From Thereva unica (Eukaryota > Arthropoda > Insecta > Diptera > Therevidae): a DNA stretch of 64,000 nucleotides. Numbering within the stretch: the stretch's first letter is position 1; the number at the start of each line of letters is the position of its first letter. The position numbers and the translations under genes are program-made. This document shows, piece by piece, positions 25,801 to 35,250 of the stretch. The notes under the pieces were generated by a model. That model had not been told where the DNA came from, did not search any database, and saw only the letters and a list, made by a program, of their open reading frames with translations. Where the stretch lies: NCBI GenBank assembly GCA_949987705.1, contig OX465284.1:117099052-117163051 (forward strand), written 5' to 3'.

Positions 25801-28800
25801 CTATCCATAGGTATGATCAATTTCGCTATAGCATTTGCAATCGAGTTGCTATTCGCAAGCGCTATATACTGTGCAGAACGACCAGAGATTATAATGCTTT
25901 TTGCTAAGCTAGTTTACGGATCCATAGGTGTGAACTCGATCGAATCTCAACTTCCATTGTCATAATTGTTATCGGCTGATTCTTCCTAATGAGAGAGCTT
26001 AAGCTTCAGCGTCATCTTTATCAATCTAATCGGTTATATCTAAAAATACAAAAAAGTTATTATGCGTGAACAGCCCCAAAAATACTTACGCGTCGAATTG
26101 ATAACCTCCTCCTTTTTTGAAGTCGGTAAAAAATATAGAATCGCAAAGTTAAGGCCTCAATTTCCTCTGTTATCTTCTCTGAATTGATCAGTCTCTTCCG
26201 TATACTTTTACATTCCTTTGAAGATCTTCTGTGATCTAAGATTTATGGCTTCTGCAGTTCTTCCTGTACATCTATCAGACCTAGCCGTAAAGGGCCAGTT
26301 TATAATCGCTTGGAGCTCCTTACAATTGCTTCAAACTGCTTACTTCGCTTCAAGCAGATTACATCAATAGAAAGCGATCTTAATTCTATATAGGTGTAGT
26401 TCCCAAGGCCCTTCCCCAAATAAATCGAAATGATCCAGATTCCACATTATTTTTAAGCTAGGGGGAGTTTATTTTTCTTGAGTTGGTTGCAAAAGAACTA
26501 ACAGAACATCCAACGTAATGTCCAACGCACAGATTGCTTAAAGAGTTTGTAAATGCGAAAGCAGACGTCTTTCTTAGATTTGTATATTTTCAACACCTAG
26601 GCCAGATCTGCTGCGAATTCTGTGATCATCTTTTAGACACTCTCTTATAATGTCCTGATCTGCCCCACCTTGCATTTAAGGTCCTACTTTGCTGTTTATT
26701 TGTATTATTTCATTCTTTTACCTTATTTTGTTCTACACAACGATCTCTACAACTTTATTTAATTATTTCAGGCGAGGCAGTAGTGAAACCAGCTTGGGGT
26801 AAAGATCAGCCAAACAACTACAATGGAGAACAGAACTGTGTCGTCCTGGACGGTGGCAGAAATTGGCTGTGGAACGACGTCGGATGTAATCTCGACTATC
26901 TTCATTTCGTCTGTCAACATGGTAAACAAACTTCTTGTCACTAAACACAATCACAACTAACTACAAAATACATTCCCAGCTCCACTAGCATGCGGGTCGC
27001 CAGATTCCCTAGAAAACACCACATTTACTGGCACGAACTTCTCGAAAGGCGGCGAAATCACATACTCTTGCCCAAAGGGACATGCCCTAGTCGGCGGATC
27101 AAAGCGAGTATGCGGCGTTGACGGGGCATGGAGCGGGCAAGCACCTACATGCAAATGTAAGTTCAATTTATCTCCTCCATTTCAACTCCGCCATTGTCAA
27201 GGAATTTAACCAAAAATATTTATTTGAACAGATGTCGATTGTGGTGTTCTACCCTCGCTGAAGCACGGCTCGATATCGTTCTCAGAGCAGAATACTATTT
27301 TCGGAACAATTGCCACATACAGTTGCCACGAAAACTACACTCTTATTGGCAATGAGAATCGAACCTGTGAATTGAATGGATGGAGTGGCACGCAGCCAGA
27401 ATGTTTGGTCGATTGGTGTCCTGAACCACCACCGGTGCAAGGTGGACATGTGACAGTCACCAATAAAAGGGCTGGAACCACAGCCTTGTATGAATGCAAT
27501 CGCGGCTATGTTATGAGTGGAGAACCTGTAAGTATATTCTCAATACCATCTATGTCCACAGACAATCTGTACTTTACAGACAATCTGTACTTTATTTTTC
27601 TAGGTAATATCTTGCGGCCTTGGAGGAGAATGGAGTGGCAAATCACCAACCTGTAGATTCGTCGATTGTGGTGCACCAGCCAGACCCGATCATGGAAATG
27701 TGATTTTAGTAAATGATTCAACAACAGTTTCGTCTACAGTCAAGTTCCAATGTGAAGAAGATTATTGGCTAGTTGGATCACAAGAGCTGTTCTGTACGCA
27801 AGAAGGAAAATGGTCTGGCGATCCACCACTATGCGAGCTGATTACTTGCGATTCGCCAGATGTTCCGCCAGGATCGTTTGTAGTTGGATATGATTATAAT
27901 GTTCATTCGTCAATAGAATATCATTGTGATCCTGGCCATGTTCTGCAAGGACAAGCAGTTTTAGAATGTCTAGATACCGGGGAATGGAACAACGAACCGC
28001 CATTCTGTCAATGTAAACTTCTTATTCTTATACACAATATATTCAGAAAATTAACTTAATAAAATTGTATTTCAGTTATCGACTGCGGCATAATACCCGA
28101 AGTGCCTTTTGGAACTTATAAATATATGCAAAATACTACTTATGTGCGATCAGAAGTGGCATTCTCTTGTGCTAATACTCATAGACTGAATGGGGTGTCG
28201 AAAAGAGTTTGTTTAGAATCTGGCAGCTGGAGCGATACTCCACCAAAATGTGAGGGTATGTTATTTGTATAATATATTACAAACAGGACAGTTAATTGTT
28301 TTTTGTTTTCAGAAATAAGATGTCCAGAGCCAGTTTTAGCTCCACATAGTATTTTATCAGTGACGGGAAATGACAGAATGTATGGTAGAACACTGATAAG
28401 AACTGCTGACTTATCAGCCAATAGTGTTCAAACTTATAAGTATGATTTTTTTTTATAGATAAGAAGCATTTAGGAATGTTACAAACATAATTCAAATTAT
28501 ATTGTGTACCTTGTTAGATTCCATAAGATTCATAGTTCGCTAAACATAAGCGTGGTCACCTGGCAACACTGTATAAATCTCAAATCTTAATTAATCTTAA
28601 ATGGTTCGATAATCCAAATCTCACTAGGGCTTCTTTGAACTCTAATCTTTCAGTAATCTCGCTCCAAAACCACTTCCTTAACTTAGTTTCTGTGGCATTC
28701 CTACATAGCGTTTATACTGACTTCAGTAAGGCCTTTGACAAGCTTTCTGACTCGATTATAGCTCTCAAACTAAAATAAACTAGGCTTTTCGCATGCCCTT

Positions 28801-31800
28801 GTAGTATGGTTCCAATCGTACTTAACCGACAAAACCTATCAAGTTCTATTTCAGTCAAATCCAGAAACAATGAAGCGTGCTCTGGCGTTCCGCAAGGTAG
28901 TCATCTAGGTCCTCTGCTTTTTATATTATCAATCGATCAGATCCACCTTACTAAAGCACTGTAATGTCCTTATTTACGCCGATGACATCAAATTGTAGGT
29001 ACCGTCTCATAAAGAGTACCGAGGATTGCAAGCTTTTGCAAATGGACCTTAACACCTTCTATTCTTGGTGTTCTAATGTTCTATTTCTATTTCTTAATAT
29101 TAGCAAGTACGAGGCCATGACTTTTTGTAGGAAACGTGATCCGATAATTTATGACTATACTTTTCTTAACAACATAATCTCTCGCGTAAACTCTGTAACT
29201 GATCTTGGGGTTAGGTTTGATTATAAGCTGGGATTTTTCCATTAACATCAATTATATCTCTTCCAAGGGCAGCTTAGTCCTGGGAGTTATAAAAAGATGG
29301 TCTAGGAATTCAACCACCCCGTCCTCGCTAAGCACTTGTACCTATCTTTAGTCAGGCCTTTACTCGAGTACGTCTCCCAGGTGTGGTCTTCTCACTACTG
29401 CTCCCAAATTGGAAGAGTCGACTCGGTTCAAAGGAAGTTTGTCCGATTTGAACTCATCCGCCTCCCTTGGGATAACCTTCTTATTCTTCCGTTTTACGAG
29501 AAAGAGTGCTATCGCCAATGAGTGTGATGGCGCGGTTTTGCACCTTGTCCAGCCAAGCCAAGGTGGGTTTAGGAGCGCCCGCCCAGATATACGAGTTGTA
29601 TTCAAAGTGGCGTCGAATGTAGGACTTGTAGATTGTGGCTAGAGCAGCTGGCTGAAGGAGGAACTTGCATCTCTTAAGGAATCCGAGGCATTGGTACTCT
29701 TGTTTGGCGATTTGGTACCATTCCATTGCATATTATTGGATAGAGTCATGCCCAGGATGTTAAGAAATGGGTCAGCTGTTAGGTTATCCTCGCCCACTAA
29801 AATAAAAGGAAGGTTGGTACAAGTTTTGGTGGAGATAAGGCGGTACTTTGTTTTTGATGCGTTAAATTCAACCCGATTCTTGCGGCCCCAGTCAAGAATG
29901 AGTTTGATGTCCGCGTTAAGAAAGCTGGAGTTCGCAATCTAAGAGGTAAGGTCTGGCACTTGCTTGTCTAACGTTGGCGTAAGAGTAACGCAGAGTACTG
30001 GCATCGGCGAAACTGTGGAGTGGGTTGGAGGTGATTGAGAACAGATCGTTAATGAATATTAGATAGAGAGCAGGTGAGAGGATCGATTCTTGAGGAACGC
30101 CGGCCGATATGAAGTGTGGAACGGCCAGAAAGAACGGATTGAACGGCCAGAAATAAAGCTCTCAATCCAGTTCGTAAGAACTGAGTCGATACCAATAGCT
30201 TGGAGTTTAGACAGCAGAGCGGGATGCCATACTCTGTCAAAAGCCTTGAAAATATCTATAGCAATCAGACCGGACTCACCGGAGCTATGGATGCTTCGGT
30301 CTAACACACAAGAAGGTCGCCAGTAGATCTTTTCGGTCTGAAGCCGTACTGCCTGTCGTGTATAATTTGGTTCGATTCTAGATATTGAATCAGCTTTCTA
30401 TTAAATATTGTTGCATGCCACATCTTTTTGAAAATCTCCTACTAACAAATCCAAAAATTTCAGCAAAAATCAATCTTCTTCTGAGTCTATTCTCGCACAG
30501 TAATTTTAGCGGAGTTCACACTATTTTTAATTATATTTTTAGTTTGCAATTCTGTTTTCTGAACACCACAGAAATATTAAATTTTTTAAAGTAGCCTACA
30601 ACAAAATTATAATTAAAGCAAACTAATTACAAACGCCACTCCAGAAAAAATAACTTACAATAAAAGAAGTGGCCCGATGATAATCTTTCCGATATATCAT
30701 CTTGAATAACACTACAGACGTGACAAAGGACCCTATGTGAGGACTGGGCCACCGATGCACTCTTGTATACTGTGACAAGTGCCCATCTTGCAGCTGAAGG
30801 GCTGTAAAGTACTACATTGTCATGGAAGACAGGACATGGGGGAAATATTTTTATGGGGGGGTTTTAGTTCTTTTCCTAGATGCGGATTCAAAAACAGGAA
30901 TGCGGCGTTGTCACGATTAAGTTCCAATCCTTGAGACTGGCTTTATTGGATAGGATGTTATGTAATTGGGCTTTGATATCGAGTTTCTACAATATTTGTT
31001 GGCACAAAAGGTAGTGGCTTTTCAGGACGATTTAAGCTGTCTGACCTTTAATCTTTAGAGATGGTAATGTCTACGTTTATATATCTTTGTTATATTTCTG
31101 CTTGCAAAAGTTTAAATCAGTTTCGATGCATGTTTCATGCATAGGAGGCAGAGCCCTTTTATATATCTTCCACTATAATCGAACTAAGAGTATAAAGTTA
31201 CTTACAAGTAATATAAAAATAAAAATCCCTTTATTGATTGTCTTGTATTTGCTTCAACTCGTTCGACTGATTTTATCTTTCACTGTCCTCCTCTAATCAT
31301 CGTCCAATTTTGCATTTCACGAAATCATCAAATCTTAAAATAAAAACTTTTTAGTATCGAGTATCTCATATTCTCCTAAACACTTCACTTAGGGTTGGTG
31401 CTTTAGCGAAATACCGCTGTGAAAGAGGCTACAAAATCGTCGGTGATCCTTTAGTTACTTGCGAGGAAGACGGTCAATGGAGTGGAGTAGTTCCCGAGTG
31501 TGTCTGTAAGTAATTTAAAGAAATAAAAAATCACAACCCATTTGAAAACACATTTCATTTCAGATGTTGAGTGCGGAGTTCCACCAAATATTACACGTGG
31601 CAAGGTTACACTTGCAACAAATGCAACTTATTACGGCGCAGCTGCCCTATACGAATGCGATAATCACTTCAAATTGGACGGTGTATCACGAAGACTGTGC
31701 ATGGAGGATGGGACCTGGAGCCACACTACTCCAACATGCAAAGAAATCACTTGCGATGAGCCAGATATAGCTGATAACCTTATCGTCGATGGTGGAATTG

Positions 31801-32673
31801 GATCTGTTGGTACAATAGCGAAATTCTCATGTCCAAAAGGACGATACTTAGTTGGAAATGATACTCGCAAATGCTTACCAAATGGGCAATGGTCGGGAAA
31901 GACTCCGGTGTGCAAGCGTAAGAATAAGTTTATTAAAATCTTTTTAAGCTTTAAATAATATCGAATTATTTTGTCTTATAGCATACGATTGCGGACGACC
32001 ACTTCCAATCGAAAATGGTCGCGTCATTGTTATCAACGAATCAACGATTTACGGAGGCTCAGCTGAATACCACTGCGTACCAAATTTCAATCGAATCGGG
32101 CAGTACTTGCGAAAATGCCTAGAAGATGGCAAATGGAGTGGAACAGAACCTAGATGCGAATTGGCCGCCCATGAAGCACAAGAAGGCTCTAATCTAGGAA
32201 CTGGCATTGCTATTGGCGCTACTGTGATTATTCTTTTACTAATCATAATTGGCCTAGCATTCCTGCATCGGAATAAAGCTAGACCAGTCAAGAACACCGA
32301 AAATATTCAAGCAGCCGAATCGAAGGAAGATCGAAATGCTGCTGTTATGTCATATTCAGCACTGGATGCTAGCAATCGAGCGCATCTCGATGAAACAAAA
32401 ACATTAACGAGTTTTCATCCAGCTCGTCATCGTGACAATCGAACGCCGAACAATGACACAGGACAAACAGGTAGTGTGCTTTGTGCTATTGGTGGAAGGG
32501 GAGGTGAAAAAGTTAAAGTGTAAATTGGTTTCGTTGCAGAAAACATATACGACCATATTCCTAACGAACAGTACTATGATGCTCCTTATGAAATGCGAAC
32601 GAATGAAGAAGTCTACGAGCCTGAGCCATCAGCTATGAATGTTATTACGATAAATGGAATTTCTGTTAGATGA
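10456..32673 (+). CDS. fw: furrowed homologue: selectin-like transmembrane protein (CCP / fucolectin / C-type lectin)
   Basis: Fourteen exons join in frame: 10456-10855, 16896-17158, 24801-25275, 25337-25489, 26772-26921, 26980-27156, 27232-27527, 27604-28012, 28076-28255, 28313-28439, 31393-31505, 31564-31917, 31982-32470 and 32540-32673. They total 3,720 nt, or 1,239 residues. All junctions are GT-AG and every phase matches. Order: leader with hydrophobic segment (115-131), CCP1 (from 135), fucolectin/F5-8C-type domain (about 195-345), C-type lectin domain (about 350-480), ten CCP modules (about 482-1092), membrane span (about 1104-1127) and a cytoplasmic tail of about 112 residues. Drosophila Furrowed has this plan, acts in eye and bristle development, and is reported to support planar polarity through Frizzled. 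CCP cysteines and the W-S-G signature are intact throughout. Large introns 1, 2, 4 and 10 carry transposon debris. Confidence 0.95.
12250..13500 (-). mobile_element. jockey-like LINE pol fragment, copy A (degenerate)
   Basis: Read on the minus strand from 13500 down, a Y..YRHSLSES...YIRLRN linker is followed at about 13090-13030 by YYRPIAITSILS (the NYRPI reverse transcriptase motif). Further down is a region with near-identical DNA to copy B (CAATACCAATTGCTTG, TCAAAAGCCTTCGAGGTAT, CAGGTAGATCTTTTCG against 30188-30330). The end near 12250-12400 matches copy C. Stops and indels are frequent. Confidence 0.6.
12603..12662 (+). repeat. dispersed short repeat, copy 2
   Basis: TTTTATGTGAAAGACTAGAG, then GAGCCTCTTTGTACTGTCGA and CAATCT. 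This matches the copy at 61506-61572 through its whole length and the copies at 6645 and 55985 in part. Confidence 0.55.
15070..16100 (+). mobile_element. RTE-like LINE 3' half, copy A (degenerate)
   Basis: The first part (15088-15405) reads MREAFDGRLRVRLDD..FATNLMFADDS, which holds the F/YADD catalytic box of reverse transcriptase, then INAEKIKVLTMD and an F/YLGSLVKE-type KYSGSLVKE segment. After frame shifts come LILPILRYGSETCA (15470-15500) and the C-terminal part VFQMR.LRQIFGVSLRDRLR...RRRFGYVCRMDD (15770-15930). This order matches the insect endonuclease-reverse transcriptase LINEs with LPILLYGSETW. A minus-strand relative lies at 48270-49080. Confidence 0.7.
16896..17158 (+). CDS. fw: furrowed exon 2: CCP1 and start of fucolectin-type domain
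   Basis: Residues 134-221. CCP1 runs from CGQPTVPLNAK to LPFCG, with the usual four cysteines and a YECDPGYEL segment. The next stretch, NVAYRKPVNQSSYTRQGPAN, starts the fucolectin/F5-8C-like domain and is completed by exon 3. The exon is phase 1 to phase 0. Confidence 0.93.
17525..17795. repeat. tandem repeat, about 2.1 units of ~122 bp
   Basis: Unit landmarks repeat in order: ATTCC.AT.AAAATCGGTAT, GG.GG.TTT.TTA, AATAACGAATTTATGATCAA (17583 and 17705), TTATAA.TTCA and GGCC..ATA.GGC. A third partial unit starts at about 17780. The sequence AAAATGGCCGC links it in style to the block at 19190-19870. Confidence 0.65.
19190..19870. repeat. tandem repeat, three diverged units of ~160-260 bp with GGCGGCC
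   Basis: Units begin with (AC)CGATCAACTTCA.ATTTTG at about 19200, 19457 and 19620. Within each are TATCAAATGA.AGGG.ATG-type, GTGTAGCGTC-type and AAATGGCGGCCAACACAAA segments. The first and third units share AAAAAATCAAGATG.CG and GGCATTC-type parts. It is likely a decayed satellite or the internal repeats of a large DNA element. Confidence 0.65.
20200..20560 (-). mobile_element. I/R1-like LINE, internally deleted remnant
   Basis: The minus strand from 20560 reads a V.IPKAG and KPNRPISLSSFLLK segment (the YRPISLTSFLLK reverse transcriptase motif). The sequence then jumps to a C-terminal tail with a P.TSEHLLCDC segment, as in the RNase H/CCHC tail of these elements. Most of pol is missing between them. 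Confidence 0.5.
21088..21339 (+). CDS. possible small nested gene or ORF, 83 aa
   Basis: This is an uninterrupted ATG-to-TAA frame inside furrowed intron 2, same strand. The product is basic and polar, with a helical-looking middle (INEIAQLARNEVIKAQ, FLNAQKTILQKIERN) and a C-terminal RDPLTFKLCLKYGVLY segment. It has no signal peptide or membrane span. A CTTTCAG acceptor-like site lies 70 bases upstream (about 21015-21020), which could end a 5' UTR intron. I do not recognise the family, and an ORF of this length can occur by chance, so coding status is uncertain. It does not resemble the nearby transposon proteins. Confidence 0.35.
   Translation: MSRNSGRNSTSTINEIAQLARNEVIKAQVPNKFLNAQKTILQKIERNSIVERLWPIHSQLRDPLTFKLCLKYGVLYAETRGNL
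23390..23540 (+). mobile_element. LINE 3' tail fragment
   Basis: AGGGCTGACTCCAGTGCGAT, then CGGTGGACTAATTAGTGCTT and CACAACCTCGTGTACC. The same order of blocks occurs at 44796-44870 within a recognisable LINE, so this is a diverged copy of that element's 3' end. It contains no ORF. Confidence 0.5.
24801..25275 (+). CDS. fw: furrowed exon 3: fucolectin-type domain and start of C-type lectin
   Basis: Residues 222-380. PSPWWQVNLLKP (WW.VDL-type), RVTTRGCCG and LSLCEVEIFTDEG are the typical blocks of the fucolectin-tachylectin-pentraxin family within F5/8C folds. That family binds fucose-containing glycans. From about 350 the C-type lectin domain opens with GTCYEFHVTRGESFTKAQEIC. The true exon begins after TTTTTCAG at 24800; the open frame upstream of it is intronic. 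Confidence 0.93.
25337..26921 (+). CDS. fw: furrowed exons 4-5: C-type lectin domain core
   Basis: Exons 25337-25489 and 26772-26921 code for residues 380-481. The lectin core has VWIGAQ, WTWVNG, then QPN at 443-445 and WND at 464-466, with C453, C469 and C478. WND and QPN occupy the calcium- and sugar-contact positions; EPN is the mannose-type version and QPD the galactose-type, so QPN is intermediate. Calcium binding looks possible, but specificity cannot be read. Intron 4 (25490-26771) is 1,282 bp. Confidence 0.92.
25490..26771 (+). other. furrowed intron 4 (1.3 kb)
   Basis: GT-AG intron in the C-type lectin domain. An open stretch at 25624-25965 (113 codons) encodes a hydrophobic but unrecognised sequence. 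I see no repeat or element signature. Confidence 0.7.
26980..28439 (+). CDS. fw: furrowed exons 6-10: CCP modules 2 to first half of 8
   Basis: Exons 26980-27156, 27232-27527, 27604-28012, 28076-28255 and 28313-28439 are separated by 57-76 bp introns. Module starts are LACGSPDS, VDCGVLPS, DWCPEPPP, VDCGAPAR, ITCDSPDV, IDCGIIPE and IRCPEPVL. Each full module ends in the W-S-G..P.C signature or a close variant. The last one stops mid-module at 28439 and continues after intron 10. CCP (sushi) modules form an extended stalk as in selectins. Confidence 0.93.
28660..29510 (+). mobile_element. jockey/CR1-type LINE reverse transcriptase fragment
   Basis: Across frames, the plus strand gives VYTDFSKAFDKLSDSIIALKL (the KAFD motif), then CSGVPQGSHLGPLLFILSID, then LIYADD (about 28970-28985), and further on LYLSLVRPLLEYVSQVWS. 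These are the ordered reverse transcriptase motifs of a non-LTR element. Several frameshifts and stops inactivate it. It differs from the minus-strand family next to it (GSHLGP rather than GSILSP). Confidence 0.8.
29480..30380 (-). mobile_element. jockey-like LINE pol fragment, copy B
   Basis: On the minus strand: IAIDIFKAFDRVWHPALLSK (30250-30190), GVPQESILSPALYL (about 30100), a FADAST box where FADDST is expected (about 30015), and the thumb region YIRRHFEYNSYIWAGAPK ending in KVQNRAITLIGD near 29500. It is the best-preserved of three copies in the window. The second catalytic Asp of F/YADD reads as Ala, so this copy is inactive. Confidence 0.8.
31393..32673 (+). CDS. fw: furrowed exons 11-14: CCP 8-11, membrane span and cytoplasmic tail
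   Basis: Exons 31393-31505, 31564-31917, 31982-32470 and 32540-32673. Modules: end of CCP8 (YRCERGYKIVG...WSGVVPEC), VECGVPPN, ITCDEPDI and YDCGRPLP. After residue 1092 come GTGIAIGATVIILLLIIIGL (span about 1104-1127), HRNK as a stop-transfer, and the tail. The tail contains six closely spaced tyrosines near the end (IYDHIPNEQYYDAPYE, VYEPEP) and finishes ITINGISVR before TGA at 32671-32673. Tyrosine phosphorylation or adaptor binding is plausible but not shown. Confidence 0.93.
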
Positions 32674-33785
32674 TAGATATAGGTGTAGTGTGAACTTGTA
32701 GTTACCCGATATTTAAATATATTATTTTTAAAATAAGTTAAAAAAAAGTTCGGATTTTTATTGGACACTCGCTATGTATCCGAGTCTTAACAGGTTCAGC
32801 TATTGTGGTAAAGAGTTATTTTATAGAAATAGAAAACATTGCTACAAATTCACGGTCTCCACGGTTGAGTACTTTCTTTTTAATCATTTTACTAATTGAT
32901 TAACTTCAAATTCTTATTTCTATCAAGTTTATAACCAACAATATTGTCCTTGTGAATATTTTATCCACAGCGCAAAAGAGAAGTTGGAATTTTAAAAATA
33001 CCCAACAGTGTTTGGGCGTTTGAAAGAATTTATTTGCAGGTGTAGACTCGCCATTAAATGACTAAAAGTATATTGTAGCCCATCTGCCTTAATAGTGAAC
33101 TCGTAAACCTTGAAGCGCGCAAGCGATTCCATAAAGCAACTTTCAAGCATGCGCCCAGGGTAATGAACGCCAAAATATGTTTGTTTTGAGGCTTCCATTA
33201 TGTGCCTCCAGCGTTTGCAGCGACATATTCAAATTTATTTAATAACGTTCTTGTAAATTAATTGGAGACATTTATAAAAATTTCCTGAAGTGACATAAAG
33301 AGTTTTTTAGAGGAAGACAACTTTCATTCAATTTTAGTCGCTAGAGGTATTTGGTAAGTGACAGTTCGGGCTTCAAGTGGAAAGTTCGTTTTTAGGTAAA
33401 TTACTTTACTGGATGACTGTTAGCCTGGTGCTTAAGCAAGCAAGAATATAACTAACAAACCACAATGAATTCTGGCGAATTTATTCATTGCACAAAAGCT
33501 CAATAATCGCAGTGCGCGCATTTTAAGTCGGAATTAAGTCGACGCAATTTTGTTCACTATTCAGCCACATCGGAGTTATTTTTGGTTCGCCGGAATAATA
33601 CAGCCCGCGTGACCATTTGACGATTAGAAACATACGTTTGTTCCATCCTAAATGTTTAGTCAATATTAGGATGTTGAGAGAAGGATGTCTCTTCCAGAAT
33701 AAATGAAGCACGAGGCGCATATGTATGACTGTTCCGTATATTCAGACCAACGGAGATCTCAACTAACACCAAATTGCGGCTGTTC
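32674..33785. other. downstream of furrowed, 3' UTR and spacer
   Basis: The 3' UTR starts here. No AATAAA lies within 100 bases; an AAAATAAG variant at about 32730 is a weak candidate. Minus-strand open stretches at 32992-33198 and 33523-33720 match no family I know. Confidence 0.4.
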
Positions 33786-33789
33786 AACT

Positions 33790-34222
33790 CCAAAGGTAAG
33801 GTAGATCTTTTGTACGGTTGCGAAACATGGAAAGTCACCCAATTCATCACAGGGCGCCTACAAGTCTTCATCAAGAGATGCCTGCGTCGTATCCTAAAAA
33901 TCCACTGACAAGATAGAATTTCAAACGAAGAACTATGGCGCCGTGCCGCCAAGAAAGGATAGACGACCAAATCAGGCGATGGAAAAGGAATTGGGTTGGC
34001 CACACCTTGCGACACCAAAACGAAAATCTAGCCAAACAGGCACTTGACTGGAATCCGCAAGGATCTCGTCGAGTCGGAAGACCTAAATCAACGTGGAGGA
34101 GAACCCTACTAGCAGAAGCCGCAATAACTGGGAGATCCTGGTCGGAGCTGAGAGCTGGCGCGCAAAACAGAGTCCACTGGAGGACAACTGTTTCCGCCCT
34201 ATGTCCCATGAGGGAGTAAAGG
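33790..34222 (+). mobile_element. RTE/BovB-like LINE 3' end, copy 1
   Basis: The plus strand reads LLYGCETWKVTQ, then RRILKIH, then (frameshifted) RIDDQIRRWKRNWVGHTLRH and QALDWNPQGSRRVGRPKSTW. These are the hallmark C-terminal blocks of RTE-class reverse transcriptase ORFs. The copy is 5'-truncated, as is normal for LINE insertions. A second copy of this end lies at 59390-59660. Confidence 0.8.
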
Positions 34223-34249
34223 AGCGTAAAGAAGAACAAGAGAGAAGGA

Positions 34250-35250
34250 TCAGCTATTAGTTCTAGATCATCCAATGAAATGGACAAAGGTAAAGTGGTA
34301 AGTTTTCATAGATAAAAGCCAATACTTCTTTGCTCTTGTATTGAAGGGTAGAGTTCTTTACTACCACACAATAGTTGAAAGAATTTGCTGTTGTTGCTGA
34401 ATGTGTTTCTAATAGCCTGGATAGATTTTGTAGAAGTTTGGCAAGGGAAAATCCATTAGTATCCACTCATATCGGAACACAAGGCGCGAACTGGGTGCGA
34501 AACCCATCCATATTCCGAGTTTTCTATTGGATTTCCATCAGTTGGAATGGAAATCGATTTGGAAAGTCTCAGATTTTGACTGTATACGAGCTCGACTGGT
34601 GAGCATTGTACTTCAGTCTTGATTTCCTTGCGAATGCCTAGCATGATGAAGGCCAAGTCTTCACTCCAATATGTAATGTTGTCCCTGTTGCCAGTAGAAC
34701 CGTTCGACCATCCCGTTTACAGCTGATGCTAGGCCGTTGTCCAGATTCTGTGAGTACTGAGTAATTCGGCAATTTCATTGAAAAGTTTCGGCTCAGATTT
34801 CAAGGGGTATGCCGATACCTAAGACAAATTCATTGGCGAATCTCTTTGCCACTGTTGAAGCTGAGATGTCGAAAATAGGGCAGCTTACTGAATTACAGTT
34901 CAGAGATCTAGTAGGTGTTCTGATCGTGGGAGTTTGTGGTGGCGGACAATGCCTATAGAATCGACTCTTATTCGATTATTGAAACCAACTAGCTTTAGCG
35001 GGAATACTTTATTGGGGTCAGTTTGTGAAATCGGCCACCGGCGTTGGCATTTTTTGGTAGCCTTTCCTTAAATGCCTTCGTACTATTACTTTTGCTTCCT
35101 TAACTGTCGATCTGCCCTAGCTGCTTTCCAATAATTTTAAAACTTCTTCAGCGCTGTCCATTCATTGGGGTTTCTGCCGAACTGGTTCTCGCTTTCGTTC
35201 CGGGTTCGTCATCGTACAGCAATCTACGGATATTCTATAGTATTTTTAGG
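34250..35250 (-). mobile_element. Ty3/gypsy-type integrase remnant
   Basis: Reading the minus strand from about 35000 to 34450 gives, over broken frames, an integrase-core-like stretch. It is followed by NGMVERFYWQ (NGxVER..R in relatives) and AFIMLGIRKE...CSPVELVYSQNLRL (LGLRT...SPAELVYG in relatives). Order and spacing fit a gypsy-class LTR retrotransposon pol. No LTR or protease was found. It is not functional. Confidence 0.7.

Larger units (their letters stand above)
28440..31392 (+). other. furrowed intron 10 (2.95 kb)
   Basis: This intron interrupts a CCP module, and its size contrasts with its short neighbours. It is filled by two LINE remnants lying tail to tail (28660-29510 plus, 29480-30380 minus). 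The stretch 30400-31392 has no recognisable content. The splice AA|G keeps phase 2 correct. Confidence 0.8.

Noticed and set aside
25624..25965. 113-codon open stretch in intron 4 as a nested gene
   Set aside because: The sequence matches nothing known and its length is within the range of chance ORFs in 64 kb.
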